From: Nakamurella leprariae
GTDB taxonomy: Bacteria; Actinomycetota; Actinomycetes; Mycobacteriales; Nakamurellaceae
Length of the DNA: 64,000 nucleotides
Assembly (NCBI RefSeq): GCF_016918035.1
Contig: NZ_JAERWK010000025.1
Location: 124,001-188,000, forward strand
Direction of reading: 5' to 3'
Position numbers and translations under genes: made by a program. Below the pieces are notes generated by a model, which was not told the DNA's origin, made no database searches, and was given only the letters and a program-made list of their open reading frames with translations. Below, piece after piece: positions 7,997 through 16,920 of the stretch (the stretch's first letter is position 1; each line of letters begins with the position of its first letter).

Positions 7997-9076
7997 ATGC
8001 CGGCGCGGCTGCGTCGTTCCCACCCCGACCGACCCGGACTGACCCGGCGCCGGCGCGGGCGTGGCTGGCAGTACCTGGACACCGACGGCGCGGTGATCAC
8101 CGATCCGGAGATCCGCCGCCGCATCGACGATCTGGTCATCCCGCCGGCGTGGAAGCAGGTGTGGATCAGTCCGTTCCCGAACGGGCACATCCAGGCCATC
8201 GGCACCGACGCCGCTGGTCGACGGCAGTACCTGTACCACCCGGAGTGGGCGTTGCGCCGGCACCAGCGCAAGTTCGAGCGGGTGCTGCAGTTCGGAGCGG
8301 CGTTGCCGCCTGGGCGGCGGCAGGTGTCCGAGCACCTGGCCCTGCCCGGGATGGGGCAGGAGCGGGCGATGGCCACTGCGTTCCGGCTGCTGGACCGCGG
8401 GCACTTCCGCATCGGCGGCGAGGTCTACACCGAGACCAACGGCAGTTACGGCCTGTCCACGCTGCTGCGCTCGCACGTCCGGCGGGAGCGCGGCGTGCTC
8501 ATCTTCGACTACATCGCCAAGTCGGGCATGCACCGCGTCGAGAAGATCGAGGATCCGGAGCTGCTGGACAGCATCGAGACGATGCGCCGGCGGCGGGGCG
8601 GTGACGACCGGTTGCTGGCCTACCGGGTGGGCCGGGACTGGCGGCACCTCGGCAGCACCGACATCAACCTGTACCTGAAAGAGGTTCTCAGAGGCGACAT
8701 CTCGGCCAAGGACTTCCGCACCTGGCACGGCACGGTGCTGGCCGCGGTCGCGCTGGCCCAGCTGTCGGCGGCGCACCCGGCCAGCAAGCGCTGGAGCGCG
8801 ACCGCCCGCAAGCGTGCGGTCAGTCAGGCGGTCAAGGCGGTGGCGTCCCGGTTGGGCAACACCCCGGCGGTCTGCCGCGGCTCCTACATCGACCCGCGGG
8901 TGGTGGAGGCGTTCGAGTCGGAGCGGACCATCAACACGGCCGTCGAGCGGGCGGCCCGGGACCTGGCCGGTGTGCTGCCCGATCCGGTGGACGACGAGAG
9001 CGCCGAACAGGTGCTCAGTCTCATCGCGGCCACGCCGACCGTGGAACGGGCCGTGCTCAAGCTGCTCCGGTCCTGA
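7997..9076 (+). CDS. DNA topoisomerase IB
   Basis: This 359-residue bacterial (poxvirus-like) type IB topoisomerase relaxes supercoils through a 3'-phosphotyrosine intermediate. Seen: an N-terminal domain with VIPPAWKQVWISPFPNGHIQ, the FERVLQFGAALP helix, LDRGHFRIGGEVYTETNGSYGLSTLLRSHV carrying an active-site Arg, KSGMHRVEK, TDINLYLKEV, and SYIDPRVVEAF with the likely nucleophile Tyr297. ATG 7997 is preferred over an upstream in-frame GTG (7946) because AGGGAGGG precedes it. It appears monocistronic. Such enzymes are scattered and dispensable in bacteria. Confidence 0.92.
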   Translation: MPARLRRSHPDRPGLTRRRRGRGWQYLDTDGAVITDPEIRRRIDDLVIPPAWKQVWISPFPNGHIQAIGTDAAGRRQYLYHPEWALRRHQRKFERVLQFGAALPPGRRQVSEHLALPGMGQERAMATAFRLLDRGHFRIGGEVYTETNGSYGLSTLLRSHVRRERGVLIFDYIAKSGMHRVEKIEDPELLDSIETMRRRRGGDDRLLAYRVGRDWRHLGSTDINLYLKEVLRGDISAKDFRTWHGTVLAAVALAQLSAAHPASKRWSATARKRAVSQAVKAVASRLGNTPAVCRGSYIDPRVVEAFESERTINTAVERAARDLAGVLPDPVDDESAEQVLSLIAATPTVERAVLKLLRS

Positions 9077-9171
9077 CCGAGCCGACCGACCGCGCCGACT
9101 GACACGGCACTGCCAGGCTCCGCTCAGCTCGCGCCGGCACGACCGACAGACTCTCGCCGTCCACTGGACCC

Positions 9172-9516
9172 ATGACGCTCCTGCACGCCGATCCCCGCAT
9201 CCCTCTGCTCCCGGACCAGCGGTCGCGCCTGCACCGCACCGCCGCCCCGGTCGCCATCCCCACCGGTCCGGGCGTCCTGGTCACCGAACTGCCGGTGTCC
9301 GTCCAGGTCGACCTGCTCGGCGTGGTCGCAGTGATGGTCCGGGCGACCGGCACCACGTCGGTGAGTGTGTCCGACGTGTGGCGGGGCTGGCAGACGACCC
9401 GACTCGAGCGCCTGCCCGGCGGCGACCCCCAGGGCGGCTGGTGGTTCCGGGTCACCGGCCCGCAGCTGTCCTTCGAGTTCGACAGCGACACCCAGGACCC
9501 GTTCGGGCGCAGCTGA
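9172..9516 (+). CDS. hypothetical protein
   Basis: A 114-residue protein of no family I recognise. It is soluble, with no signal peptide or membrane segment. A mixed beta-rich core VTELPVSVQVDLLGVVAVMV is followed by a Trp-rich part containing DVWRGWQTTRLERLPGG, GGWWFRVTG and FEFDSDTQDP. The ATG at 9172 starts a frame with normal high-GC third-position bias. It lies alone between topoisomerase IB and the convergent VOC gene. Confidence 0.55.
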   Translation: MTLLHADPRIPLLPDQRSRLHRTAAPVAIPTGPGVLVTELPVSVQVDLLGVVAVMVRATGTTSVSVSDVWRGWQTTRLERLPGGDPQGGWWFRVTGPQLSFEFDSDTQDPFGRS

Positions 9517-9538
9517 TCTCAGATCTCGAATCCGGGTG

Positions 9539-9913
9539 TCAGGCCGGACCGTGCACAGTGACGGCGTAGCCGTCCGGGTCGGCGAAGGTGAAGGTCCGGC
9601 CGAACGGGGTGTCGGACGGCGGTGCCAGGATCGTGGTGCCCGCCCGGGCCAGGTCGTCGTGCAGACCCTGGGCGTCGTCGGCGGCCAGCCAGAGCGCGAC
9701 CCCGGCCCCCGGTCGCGGGGTCACCTGGTCGAGGTCGGTCCCGGGCAGCGGCTCGCGCACGGCGAAGGCGACCGGACCGGTCGCGAACACCACCGCGCCG
9801 GGCGGTGCGCTCGGCGCCCGCCGCAGGCCCAGGCGGGACTCGTAGAACTGCGCGGACGCCGGGACGTCGCGCACCTGCAGGGCGATGAAATCGGGGCCGG
9901 AGACGGTCGCCAC
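9539..9913 (-). CDS. VOC-family (glyoxalase/dioxygenase-fold) protein
   Basis: This 124-residue protein has two beta-alpha-beta-beta-beta modules. It begins FIALQVRDVPASAQFYESRLGL, has GVALWLAADDAQGLHDDL in the middle and ends GRTFTFADPDGYAVTVHGPA, matching glyoxalase/bleomycin-resistance-like proteins. The vicinal metal ligands usual in glyoxalase I are not all clear, so a binding or resistance role is as likely as an enzymatic one. It is transcribed divergently from the MarR gene across a 62-bp region holding two palindromes, so it is probably the MarR target. Confidence 0.85.
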   Translation of the reverse strand: MATVSGPDFIALQVRDVPASAQFYESRLGLRRAPSAPPGAVVFATGPVAFAVREPLPGTDLDQVTPRPGAGVALWLAADDAQGLHDDLARAGTTILAPPSDTPFGRTFTFADPDGYAVTVHGPA

Positions 9914-9933
9914 GGAATCCTCCTCGGTCGGTA

Positions 9934-9976
9934 TGTCAGGTTTCTGACACTGCGACTGTATGTCAGGATGCTGACG
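9934..9976. promoter_or_regulatory. paired MarR-type operators
   Basis: Two near-identical palindromes lie between the VOC and MarR genes: TGTCAGGTTTCTGACA (9934-9949) and TGTCAGGATGCTGACG (9961-9976). Each is preceded by GTA and the centres are 27 bp apart. The second runs into the MarR start codon. The arrangement suggests autoregulation and control of both genes by the adjacent MarR protein. Confidence 0.8.
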
Positions 9977-10431
9977 TGGAGCAAGAGCGGGTCGAGGTCG
10001 AGTCGTCGATCGGGTTGGCGATCAAGCAGGCCTCGGTCGCGTTGCGCGGGGCGATGGAGGCGGCGCTGCGGCCGCTGGCACTCACCGTGTCCCAGTACGC
10101 CTGCCTGGAGCAGCTGGGCCAGCGCCCGGGCATCTCCGCGTCCGAGCTGGCCCGCAGCGTGTTCGTCACCCGTCAGTCCATGCAGACCCTGCTGCAGGGA
10201 CTGCTCGACCGCGGCCTGCTGACCCGTCCGGACAGCCCGCCCGCCGGCCGGGCGCTGCCCGCCGAGCTCACCGAGGCCGGCGCAGCGCTGCTCGATCAGG
10301 CCAGCCGGGTGGTGGCCCAGGTGGAACGACGGATGCTGGCCGGACTGCCGTCCGGTCACCTGGACCGGTTGCGCGCCGACTTGGCCGCCTGTGTCGCGGC
10401 GCTCGTTGATCCGGGCGTCCCGGACGCCTGA
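9976..10431 (+). CDS. MarR-family transcriptional regulator
   Basis: A 151-residue winged-helix repressor. A dimerisation helix at the N-terminus (SIGLAIKQASVALRGAMEAAL) is followed by the HTH: YACLEQLGQRPGISASELARSVFVTRQSMQTLLQGLLDRGLL (residues about 35-76), then the wing RPDSPPAGRALPAELTEAG. The GTG start at 9976 overlaps the last base of the downstream operator palindrome. MarR proteins usually respond to phenolic or oxidant ligands. The divergent VOC gene is the natural target. Confidence 0.9.
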   Translation: MEQERVEVESSIGLAIKQASVALRGAMEAALRPLALTVSQYACLEQLGQRPGISASELARSVFVTRQSMQTLLQGLLDRGLLTRPDSPPAGRALPAELTEAGAALLDQASRVVAQVERRMLAGLPSGHLDRLRADLAACVAALVDPGVPDA

Positions 10432-10552
10432 ATCGTCAATCGCCGGGCGGTGTTTCGGCCGGAATGTCTCGCCGCATCGTCCCGCCAGCCAGCAGCCGGC
10501 GTGGGTCCGCCACGCGCGGCGTCCGGCGCCGTTGTCGAAGGGGTCTTGTGGT

Positions 10553-11071
10553 TCAGTGTCCCAGTCGAACAGTTGCCTGTCGGACGCGCGGTCGAATGGC
10601 GATCACATAGGCCACGCGGTTCGCGGCGAACAAGAGCAGCAGAATCCCGCTGGTCGACAGGTACCTCGCTCCGTCGTTCTTCAGGACAATGCTGAGCGCG
10701 ACACGCGCGACCACGAGAATGGTCAGCATCGCGACGCCGCCCCATCCTGTCCTCTCGTCGAGCTGGCCAACCTGCGTGTCGATCTTTCGCGATGGGGGCG
10801 GCGAGACGGCGGCCCGGAACTGGGTGATCGCGGCCATCGCGATCCCGGTGAGGAAGGCGACGACGAACAGTATGCCGCTTGCGATGAGGTCGAGCGGGGC
10901 CGTCGGGAACGGGCGCAGGCTCATGAGAAGGATCCCGACCACGGCGAGGATCACAGGCAGGAGCCAGGGGCGGTGAAGGTCGAGGCGTGACCAGAACAAT
11001 TGCTGGCCGAGCAGGAAGACGACGAGCGCAGCGACGAGAACAAGCAGGATGATCGACAGCGGACCGGGCAT
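10553..11071 (-). CDS. DUF1453/CcdC-like integral membrane protein
   Basis: A 172-residue protein with about five hydrophobic helices (LSIILLVLVAALVVFLLG; WLLPVILAVVGILLM; SGILFVVAFLTGIAMAAI; VAMLTILVVARVALSIVL; GILLLLFAANRVAYVIAI) and a basic tail IRPRVRQATVRLGH. The layout and the 'RTGWGG' loop resemble DUF1453/CcdC-like membrane proteins. Its role is unknown. The ATG at 11071 follows AAAGGA on the minus strand. It is divergent from a TetR gene with palindromic sites between them. A second protein of similar topology lies at 40137. Confidence 0.65.
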   Translation of the reverse strand: MPGPLSIILLVLVAALVVFLLGQQLFWSRLDLHRPWLLPVILAVVGILLMSLRPFPTAPLDLIASGILFVVAFLTGIAMAAITQFRAAVSPPPSRKIDTQVGQLDERTGWGGVAMLTILVVARVALSIVLKNDGARYLSTSGILLLLFAANRVAYVIAIRPRVRQATVRLGH

Positions 11072-11289
11072 GTGGCATGCGTCCTTTCGAGTGGGCGTCC
11101 GGTGCTCAGAACCGGTGTCGGTGCGTGGGCGTCGTTGCGAGCGCGGTCGGGGTGATGCTTGTTGAGTGCCAGGGGTGATCTCGAGTGCGGCCGTCTTCGG
11201 GCTGCTCATGAGGGTCCGGACGATGTCAGCGTTCGCGATGCCGAGGCTGGTGATCGTCCCGGGTGGCCCAGCTCCGTGGGCGTTCAGTA

Positions 11290-11353
11290 CAACTGCACAA
11301 GAGTTGCAATAAGAAGGCTACCGTCCGGAGCCCGTTCATGCAACTCGGTTGCA
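11290..11353. promoter_or_regulatory. candidate TetR operators
   Basis: Between the DUF1453-like gene and TetR lie CAACTgcacaagAGTTG (11290-11306) and the tighter palindrome TGCAACTCGGTTGCA (11339-11353). They share the GTTGCA/TGCAAC half-site. The second ends 13 bp before the TetR ATG. This fits repression by the adjacent TetR protein. It is inferred from symmetry and position. Confidence 0.65.
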
Positions 11354-11366
11354 GTAGTATGCGCTG

Positions 11367-11978
11367 ATGATGAGGATGGAGGTTCAGCGTTCAGGCTCCA
11401 CCCGGCCTGGCGGACGGACAGCACGTACCCGTCAGGCAGTGCATGCAGCGGCGCGCGAGCTCATGTCAGAGCTCGGACCGGAGCGGCTCACCATTCCCGC
11501 GGTGGCCGAGCGGGCCGGTGTCCATGCAACGACGGTGTACCGCCGATGGCAGACGGCGGAGGCGCTGCTGCTCGATGTGCTCGCGGAGGAGATCTCCACA
11601 CAGGCCCCCTTGGCAGTGACGGGCGATCTGCACGCCGACATCCTTCGATACGCCCGCTCGGTCGCGGTCGCGTTCGGGCGTCCCGGCGGGCTCGCTGTTG
11701 TCCACGCGCTGCTCGCCACAGCCCGCACCCATCCCCGCGGCGTGGACGCCGCCCGCTTCTTCGCCGAGCCTCGCGCCGAGCAGATCGCGGCGATTCTCGA
11801 TGCAAGCCAAGCCGTCGAGATCACCGTGAACGACATCTTCGATCTTGTTGTCGCTCCGATCGTCGTCTGGGCTTCCCTTGGAGCGATTCCGACCACCACT
11901 GCGGTCGCCGAGCACGATGCGCTTCGGCGATTGGCCGACAACGTCGTCGCCATCCGGAACGCGCGGGCACGCCGCTGA
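11367..11978 (+). CDS. TetR-family transcriptional regulator
   Basis: A 203-residue TetR repressor. The N-terminal HTH spans roughly residues 20-65 (RQAVHAAARELMSELGPERLTIPAVAERAGVHATTVYRRWQTAEALLLDVL). The helical ligand domain follows, ending AEHDALRRLADNVVAIRNARARR. The starts ATG 11367, 11370 and 11376 are all possible; the first is used. Low-GC palindromic sites lie immediately upstream and the divergent membrane-protein gene is the likely target. Confidence 0.88.
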   Translation: MMRMEVQRSGSTRPGGRTARTRQAVHAAARELMSELGPERLTIPAVAERAGVHATTVYRRWQTAEALLLDVLAEEISTQAPLAVTGDLHADILRYARSVAVAFGRPGGLAVVHALLATARTHPRGVDAARFFAEPRAEQIAAILDASQAVEITVNDIFDLVVAPIVVWASLGAIPTTTAVAEHDALRRLADNVVAIRNARARR

Positions 11979-12334
11979 CCAGCTGAGGACAGGTCGCACT
12001 CCTTGGTGGCGCTACCGGCAGTCTGCGACGGCATGACGAGGTGGCACAGCATTCTGGTTGCGGAAGACAACGAGCACCTCGCGCCGTGCCGCTTCCGCAC
12101 CGTGCCGCTTCCGCGACGAGCCGCTGCCGTCGCCGAGCAGTCGTGCTCGAGACCATCGTGACGTCGAGAACCGGATCAGAGCACTGACCCCAGGCGGCCC
12201 CCGTTCGGCCGCGATGATGTCCGACCATCGAGGAGACCCCGGCGGGTTGGCTCGACCCGGCCCGCTCCCGGGGAGTCAGGACCGTGCGACGAAGCCCGGC
12301 CCGCCGAAGCCCGCGTGCCCTCAGGCCTGGCAGA
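11979..12334. other. 356-bp stretch with no supportable gene
   Basis: No frame here has a convincing start, RBS or family match. A 16-bp unit (CCGTGCCGCTTCCGCA) is repeated back to back at 12084-12115. It separates the TetR gene from the convergent SpeE-like gene, and I see no clear terminator hairpin. Confidence 0.4.
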
Positions 12335-13210
12335 TCAGCAGCTGGGTCCGTTCTCGGCCGGCGGGTCCTGCCGCGCCGTCCCGCCGGCCAGCACCCCGGC
12401 CAGCTGGTCGTCGATCCAGAGGTGGGCCGGCGTCGGGTCGCGCAGCAGTTCCGCCCGCAGGGCGGCGATCTCCGGCGCCCCGAGCGGCCGGTCGGTGCCG
12501 ATGAGCAGCAGGTTGCCGGGGTGCCGGCCGCGCAGCGTGCCGTCGTGGCCGACCACCGCCACCTGCTCGAACACCGCCGCGGCGGTGGCCAGTTCGTCGC
12601 GGATGTCGCTGAGCACGCCGGTGCAGTTGGCCACCGAGACGCCCCGGGGCCGCAGCACCCGGCCGACCTGCTCGGTGTACTCGACGGTGGTGAGCGACGC
12701 CGGCACCGTGGCCCCGGCGAACGCGTCCCGCACCACCGCGTCCCGGCTGGCGTCGGGCAGGCCGTCCAGCACGGTGCGCGCATCGCCGACCCGGATCCGC
12801 AGGGTCGGCGCGCTGGGCAGCGGGAACCACTGTCGCACCAGTTGGGCCAGCACGCCGTCGATCTCGACGGCCAGGTGCCGGGAGCGCGGTCGCACGGCGG
12901 CCAGCGTCCGGGCCAGCGAACAGCCGCCGCCGCCGAGATGCAGCACGTCCCACCGTGCGTCGGGTGCCGGGGCGCCCAGGCGCAGCAGGATCGTCTCGAT
13001 CCAGCGCAGGTACTCGAACTCCAGCCAGGTCGGGTCGTCCAGGTCGTGCGACGAGCTCTGCACGCCGTTGACCAGCAGGGTGAGCGCGTTCGGGCGGTCC
13101 AGGTCCTGCAGCAGTTCGGCCGAGCCGGTGTCGATGGGATGCGGCCCCAGCGTCACTTGCCGGGCATCACCGACCGCGGCCAGGCGCCGTCCGGACCGCC
13201 CGCGTCCCAC
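12335..13210 (-). CDS. spermidine-synthase-like SAM-fold protein
   Basis: A 291-residue class I methyltransferase-fold protein of the spermidine synthase-like group. It shows WLEFEYLRWIETILLRLG, the nucleotide-binding DVLHLGGGGCSLARTLA (near 90-106), the acidic ribose-binding strand HLAVEIDGVLAQLVRQWF, VGDARTVLDGLPDASRDAVVRDAF and a partner strand ending SVANCTG. Classic SpeE has a tight GGGDG loop; here it is GGGGC, so true polyamine synthesis is doubtful. The GTG start lies 4 bases after the stop of the co-directional dienelactone hydrolase gene. Confidence 0.8.
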   Translation of the reverse strand: MGRGRSGRRLAAVGDARQVTLGPHPIDTGSAELLQDLDRPNALTLLVNGVQSSSHDLDDPTWLEFEYLRWIETILLRLGAPAPDARWDVLHLGGGGCSLARTLAAVRPRSRHLAVEIDGVLAQLVRQWFPLPSAPTLRIRVGDARTVLDGLPDASRDAVVRDAFAGATVPASLTTVEYTEQVGRVLRPRGVSVANCTGVLSDIRDELATAAAVFEQVAVVGHDGTLRGRHPGNLLLIGTDRPLGAPEIAALRAELLRDPTPAHLWIDDQLAGVLAGGTARQDPPAENGPSC

Positions 13211-13213
13211 CGG

Positions 13214-13909
13214 TCAGGCCACGTGCTCGCGCAGGAACGCCACCGCCGCTGCCCACGCCGTGGTGGCCGCCGCCGCGTCGTAGGACGGCCGCTCGTCGTT
13301 GACGAAGGCGTGCTGCGCCTCGTAGAAGCGGATGTCGGCCTCGACGCCGGACTGCTCCCGGATGGCCGCCGCGGTGGCCTGCACGGCCTCCGGGGTGATC
13401 CGGTCGATCGTGGCGTAGTGACCCTGGATGGCGGCGGTCACGCCGGACCAGTCGGTCGTCGGCTCCGGGATGCCGTAGAACGGCACCGCCGCGCCGATCC
13501 GGTCACCCTCGCCCGCAGCCAGTCGCAGCGCGAACGCGCCGCCCATGCAGAACCCGACGACCCCGACCACCGACGAGGTGACCGCCTCGTGCTGCAGCAG
13601 GAAGTCGACCGCACCCGAGAGCTGCTGGACCGCGGTGTCGACCGGCAGCTCCTGCATCATCTGCATGGCCGTGGCGCCGTCGTGCGTGGTGCGACCGCCG
13701 TAGAGGTCGGGGGCCAGGGCGACGAACCCGTCCGCGGCGAACCGCTTGGTCAGCTCCGCGATGTGGGTGGTCAGCCCCCACCACTCCTGGATGACGATCA
13801 ACCCGGGGCCGGAGCCTCCGGCCGGGAGTTCCAGGTAGCCGTACGCGGTACCGGCGCCACGGGGGAAACTGACGTTCTGCTCGGCCGGCTCGATCGTGTC
13901 CTGATCCAC
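13214..13909 (-). CDS. dienelactone hydrolase family protein
   Basis: This 231-residue alpha/beta hydrolase is of the dienelactone hydrolase type, acting on lactones or esters in the cytosol. Seen: VIQEWWGLTTHIAELTKRFAADGFVALAPDLYGG, the nucleophile elbow VGFCMGGAFAL with the Cys nucleophile, and the His loop FYEAQHAFVND. The acidic triad member probably lies near ADIRFY/TIDRITP. The start is taken at GTG 13909 (VDQDTIEPAEQ) because the conserved core follows directly. The 5' extension has no recognisable homology. It is paired with the SpeE-like gene. Confidence 0.85.
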   Translation of the reverse strand: MDQDTIEPAEQNVSFPRGAGTAYGYLELPAGGSGPGLIVIQEWWGLTTHIAELTKRFAADGFVALAPDLYGGRTTHDGATAMQMMQELPVDTAVQQLSGAVDFLLQHEAVTSSVVGVVGFCMGGAFALRLAAGEGDRIGAAVPFYGIPEPTTDWSGVTAAIQGHYATIDRITPEAVQATAAAIREQSGVEADIRFYEAQHAFVNDERPSYDAAAATTAWAAAVAFLREHVA

Positions 13910-14283
13910 CCGGGCAGTGTGACATGCGCCCGGAACGGGCCAGGTACAGTTCCCGGGCCAGTCGAGGGAATCCGGTGTGAGGCCGGAACTGACGCGCAGC
14001 GGTATGGGGTACGGACGGGACAGCACCACTGGGTCGGGCGACCGATCTGGGAAGGGTTCCGCACCGGTCGATCCCGAGTCCGAACACCTGCTGGCACCGG
14101 CGCCGAGGGCGTCCGGGCAGCACTGCGAGGTCTCGCGGCACGGGCCGGTCGCAGGGGAGTCGGTCACGTCGGTGACTGGTGCGTCGGCATCGCCGGGCAG
14201 CGCTCCCGGGCTGGTCCGGGCACCCGCTGCACCGGTCGAAGCGGCCACCCGGCCGCGGGACGCGACCGCCCGACGGAGACCAC

Positions 14284-15915
14284 ATGCACCAGAGCACTGC
14301 ACCCGATCCATTCACCCCGGTCAGCCCGTCCCGCCGCCGGTTCCTCGCCGGTCTCGCCGGCACCGCCGGCCTGGCCCTGCTCGCCGCCTGCGGCACCGGG
14401 GATGACACCACCGCCCCGGCCGGCTCGGCCGGTCAGTCCGGGTCCACCGGCCCTGCCACCGACCAGGCCCAGCCCCGCTCCGGCGGCCGGCTGCGCGCCG
14501 TCGTCGGCGGCGCGTCCGCGGCGTCGGACAGCCTCGACCCGCACGTCATCGGCACCTCCGCGGGTGGCGCGCTGTCCAAGAACGTCTGGGACAAGCTGGT
14601 CGCCTACGACAACGACCTGACGTTGCGCTACCGGCTGGCGCAGTCGCTCGAGCCGAACGCGGACGGCACCCAGTGGCGGATCACCCTGCGGGACGGGGTG
14701 GTGTTCAGTGACGGCACCCCGCTCACCTCGCAGGACGTGCTGTACAGCTTCCGGCGGATGCTGGCCGAGGACAAGCCGTCCGCCGGTGACCTGGCCGTGG
14801 TCGACCTGGACCGGACGGTGGCCGACGGCGACCTGGCCGTCGTGGTGGCCATGCGGGAGCCGTTGGCGGACTTCGGGTCCGTACTGGCCGGCTGGTACTG
14901 CTACATCGTCCAGGACGGCTCCGACGTCTTCGACGCGCAGACGCTGCCGCCGGGCACCGGCCCGTTCGTGGTGACCAGCTGGTCGCCGGGGGACCGGGCG
15001 CTGCTGACCCGCAACGACCGCTACTGGGACAGCGCGCCGCTGCTGGACGAGGTGGAGATCATCCAGGTCGCCGACACCGAGGCCCGGATGAATGCGTTCT
15101 CCTCCGGCGAGGCGGACCTGGTGCACGACATCTCGTTCCTGCAGGCGCAGACGGCCGCCGCCCAGGAGGACATCACCCTGCTGGTCCCACCGGCCGGGAT
15201 CATGGGCGCGTTCCAGATGCGCACCGACATGGCGCCGTTCGACGACGTGCGGGTTCGGCAGGCGCTGCGGCTGGTGGTGGACCGGCAGGCGATGGTCGAC
15301 ACCGTGTACTACGGCTACGCCGAGATCGGCAACGACCTCTACGGCAAGGGCGCCCCGAACTACGCGGCCGGGCTGCCGCAACGCACCCGCGATCCGGAGC
15401 AGGCCCGGGCGCTGCTGCGCGAGGCAGGTCTCGAGGACCTCACCGTCACGCTGACCACCGCCAACGCCGAACCCGGCATGATCGAGATGGCCACCCTGTT
15501 CGCCCAGCAGGCCGAGGCAGCCGGGATCACCGTCCAGTTGGAGACGGTGCCGGCCGACACCTACTTCTCGCAGGTCGCGGGCAAGGCGGCGTTCACCCAC
15601 ACCGGCTGGTGGAACTACAGCCTGGAGTACTACTTCGGGCAGACGCTCACCTCGGACGCGCCCAGCAACGGCACCGCCTGGCGGCGGCCGGAGTGGGACG
15701 CCACCTTCGCCCGGGCCCGGGCCACCCTCGATCCGCAGGAGCGGGAGCGGCTCTACTTCGAGCTGCAGGAGGAGCTGTGGCACGAGGGCGGCATCCTGCT
15801 GCACAGCTTCGCCAAGAAGCCCACCGCGGTCCGGTCCTTCGTCCGCGGGGTGCCCGAGGGTGTGCCCGGCACCGACGACTGGGGCAACTACCGGACCGCT
15901 TGGCTCGACCGGTGA
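14284..15915 (+). CDS. peptide/nickel-type ABC transporter substrate-binding lipoprotein
   Basis: This extracellular receptor (543 aa, DppA/OppA class, SBP_bac_5) has a twin-arginine-like, lipidated signal: PSRRRFLAGLAG, then LALLAAC with the lipobox Cys. The core has NVWDKLVAYDNDLTLRYRLAQSLEPNADGTQWRITLRDGVVFSDGTPLTSQDV and GTGPFVVTSWSPGDRALLTRNDRYW. The C-terminal part carries YFELQEELWHEGGILLHSFAKKPTAV. ATG 14284 gives the correct signal peptide. The ligand could be a peptide, an opine-like compound or a metal chelate; the sequence does not say. It is first in the operon with the permease and the fused permease-ATPase. Confidence 0.9.
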   Translation: MHQSTAPDPFTPVSPSRRRFLAGLAGTAGLALLAACGTGDDTTAPAGSAGQSGSTGPATDQAQPRSGGRLRAVVGGASAASDSLDPHVIGTSAGGALSKNVWDKLVAYDNDLTLRYRLAQSLEPNADGTQWRITLRDGVVFSDGTPLTSQDVLYSFRRMLAEDKPSAGDLAVVDLDRTVADGDLAVVVAMREPLADFGSVLAGWYCYIVQDGSDVFDAQTLPPGTGPFVVTSWSPGDRALLTRNDRYWDSAPLLDEVEIIQVADTEARMNAFSSGEADLVHDISFLQAQTAAAQEDITLLVPPAGIMGAFQMRTDMAPFDDVRVRQALRLVVDRQAMVDTVYYGYAEIGNDLYGKGAPNYAAGLPQRTRDPEQARALLREAGLEDLTVTLTTANAEPGMIEMATLFAQQAEAAGITVQLETVPADTYFSQVAGKAAFTHTGWWNYSLEYYFGQTLTSDAPSNGTAWRRPEWDATFARARATLDPQERERLYFELQEELWHEGGILLHSFAKKPTAVRSFVRGVPEGVPGTDDWGNYRTAWLDR

Positions 15916-15942
15916 GCCGATCGTCCATCCCGCAGTGATCCG

Positions 15943-16920
15943 GTGATCAGGTACCTGCTGCGTCGGCTCGGCGGCGCTGCGCTGGTCGTCGTCCTCGTTG
16001 CGGTGGTCGCCTTCGTCCTGTTCGAGCTGCTGCCCGGCGACGCCGCCGAGGACCTGCTGTCCCGCTCCGGAGCCGGGGTGCCGTCCCCGGAGCAGCTGGC
16101 GGCACTGCGGGCCGAGCTCGGGTTGGACCGCCCCGCCGTGGAGCGGTTCGGGGACTGGGCGAGCGGCCTGCTGCAGGGCGATCTGGGCACCTCGCTGCTG
16201 TCCCGGCGGCCGGTCTCGGAGATCCTGCTGCCCCGGGTGGGCAACACGGTGGCGCTGGCCGTGGTGACCGTCGCGCTGCTCATGCCGGTCAGTCTCGGCC
16301 TGGGGCTGTGGGCCGGCTCCCGGCCGGGCAGCCGGGTGGACCGCGCGGTGAGCACCGTGGTGCTGGCCGTGCAGGCGGTGCCGCCGTTCGTGGCCGGGGT
16401 GCTGCTCATCGCGGTGGTCGCGCTGGGTTGGGGTCTGTTGCCTGCGGTCTCGCTGGTGCCCACCGGGACGAGCGTCTTCGCCCGGCCGCAGGTGCTGGTG
16501 CTGCCCGTGCTGTGTCTGATGGCCGGCCTGGCGCCGCACCCGGTCCGGGTCATCCGGGCCCGGATGGCCCAGGTGATGACGACCGAGTACGTGACGACGG
16601 CCCGGCTGAACGGGGTGAGCCATCGTCGGGTGGTGCTGCGGCACGCGGCCCCGAACGCCGTGGCCGCCGCGCTGCAGCCGATGGCCGGGGCGGTGGTGGG
16701 GTTGGTCGGCGGCATCGCCGTGATCGAGACAGTGTTCGCCTACCCAGGTCTGGCCCAGGAGCTGCTGCGGGCGATCGCCGACCGGGACCACCCGGTGGTG
16801 CAGGCCGCCGTGGTGCTGATGGCCTCGTTCGGGGTGTTGGTGTACCTGGCGGCCGACCTGCTGGCGCTCTGGCTCACCCCGGGCGCCCGAGATCTCGTGG
16901 TCGACGGAGTGTCGCGATGA
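15943..16920 (+). CDS. peptide/nickel-type ABC transporter permease (DppB-like)
   Basis: A 325-residue inner-membrane permease. It has an N-terminal YLLRRLGGAALVVVLVAVVAFVLFELLPGD helix and the periplasmic segment LGLDRPAVERFGDWASGLLQGDLGTSL typical of DppB/OppB. BPD_transp_1 helices follow, with the EAA loop TEYVTTARLNGVSHRRVVLRHAAPNA near 205-230. GTG 15943 is the start. The stop overlaps the ATG of the fused partner (ATGA), so the two are coupled. Confidence 0.92.
   Translation: MIRYLLRRLGGAALVVVLVAVVAFVLFELLPGDAAEDLLSRSGAGVPSPEQLAALRAELGLDRPAVERFGDWASGLLQGDLGTSLLSRRPVSEILLPRVGNTVALAVVTVALLMPVSLGLGLWAGSRPGSRVDRAVSTVVLAVQAVPPFVAGVLLIAVVALGWGLLPAVSLVPTGTSVFARPQVLVLPVLCLMAGLAPHPVRVIRARMAQVMTTEYVTTARLNGVSHRRVVLRHAAPNAVAAALQPMAGAVVGLVGGIAVIETVFAYPGLAQELLRAIADRDHPVVQAAVVLMASFGVLVYLAADLLALWLTPGARDLVVDGVSR

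Noticed and set aside
12284-14620. 778-codon plus-strand open frame
   Set aside because: It runs antisense to the SpeE-like and dienelactone hydrolase genes, which have clear catalytic motifs.
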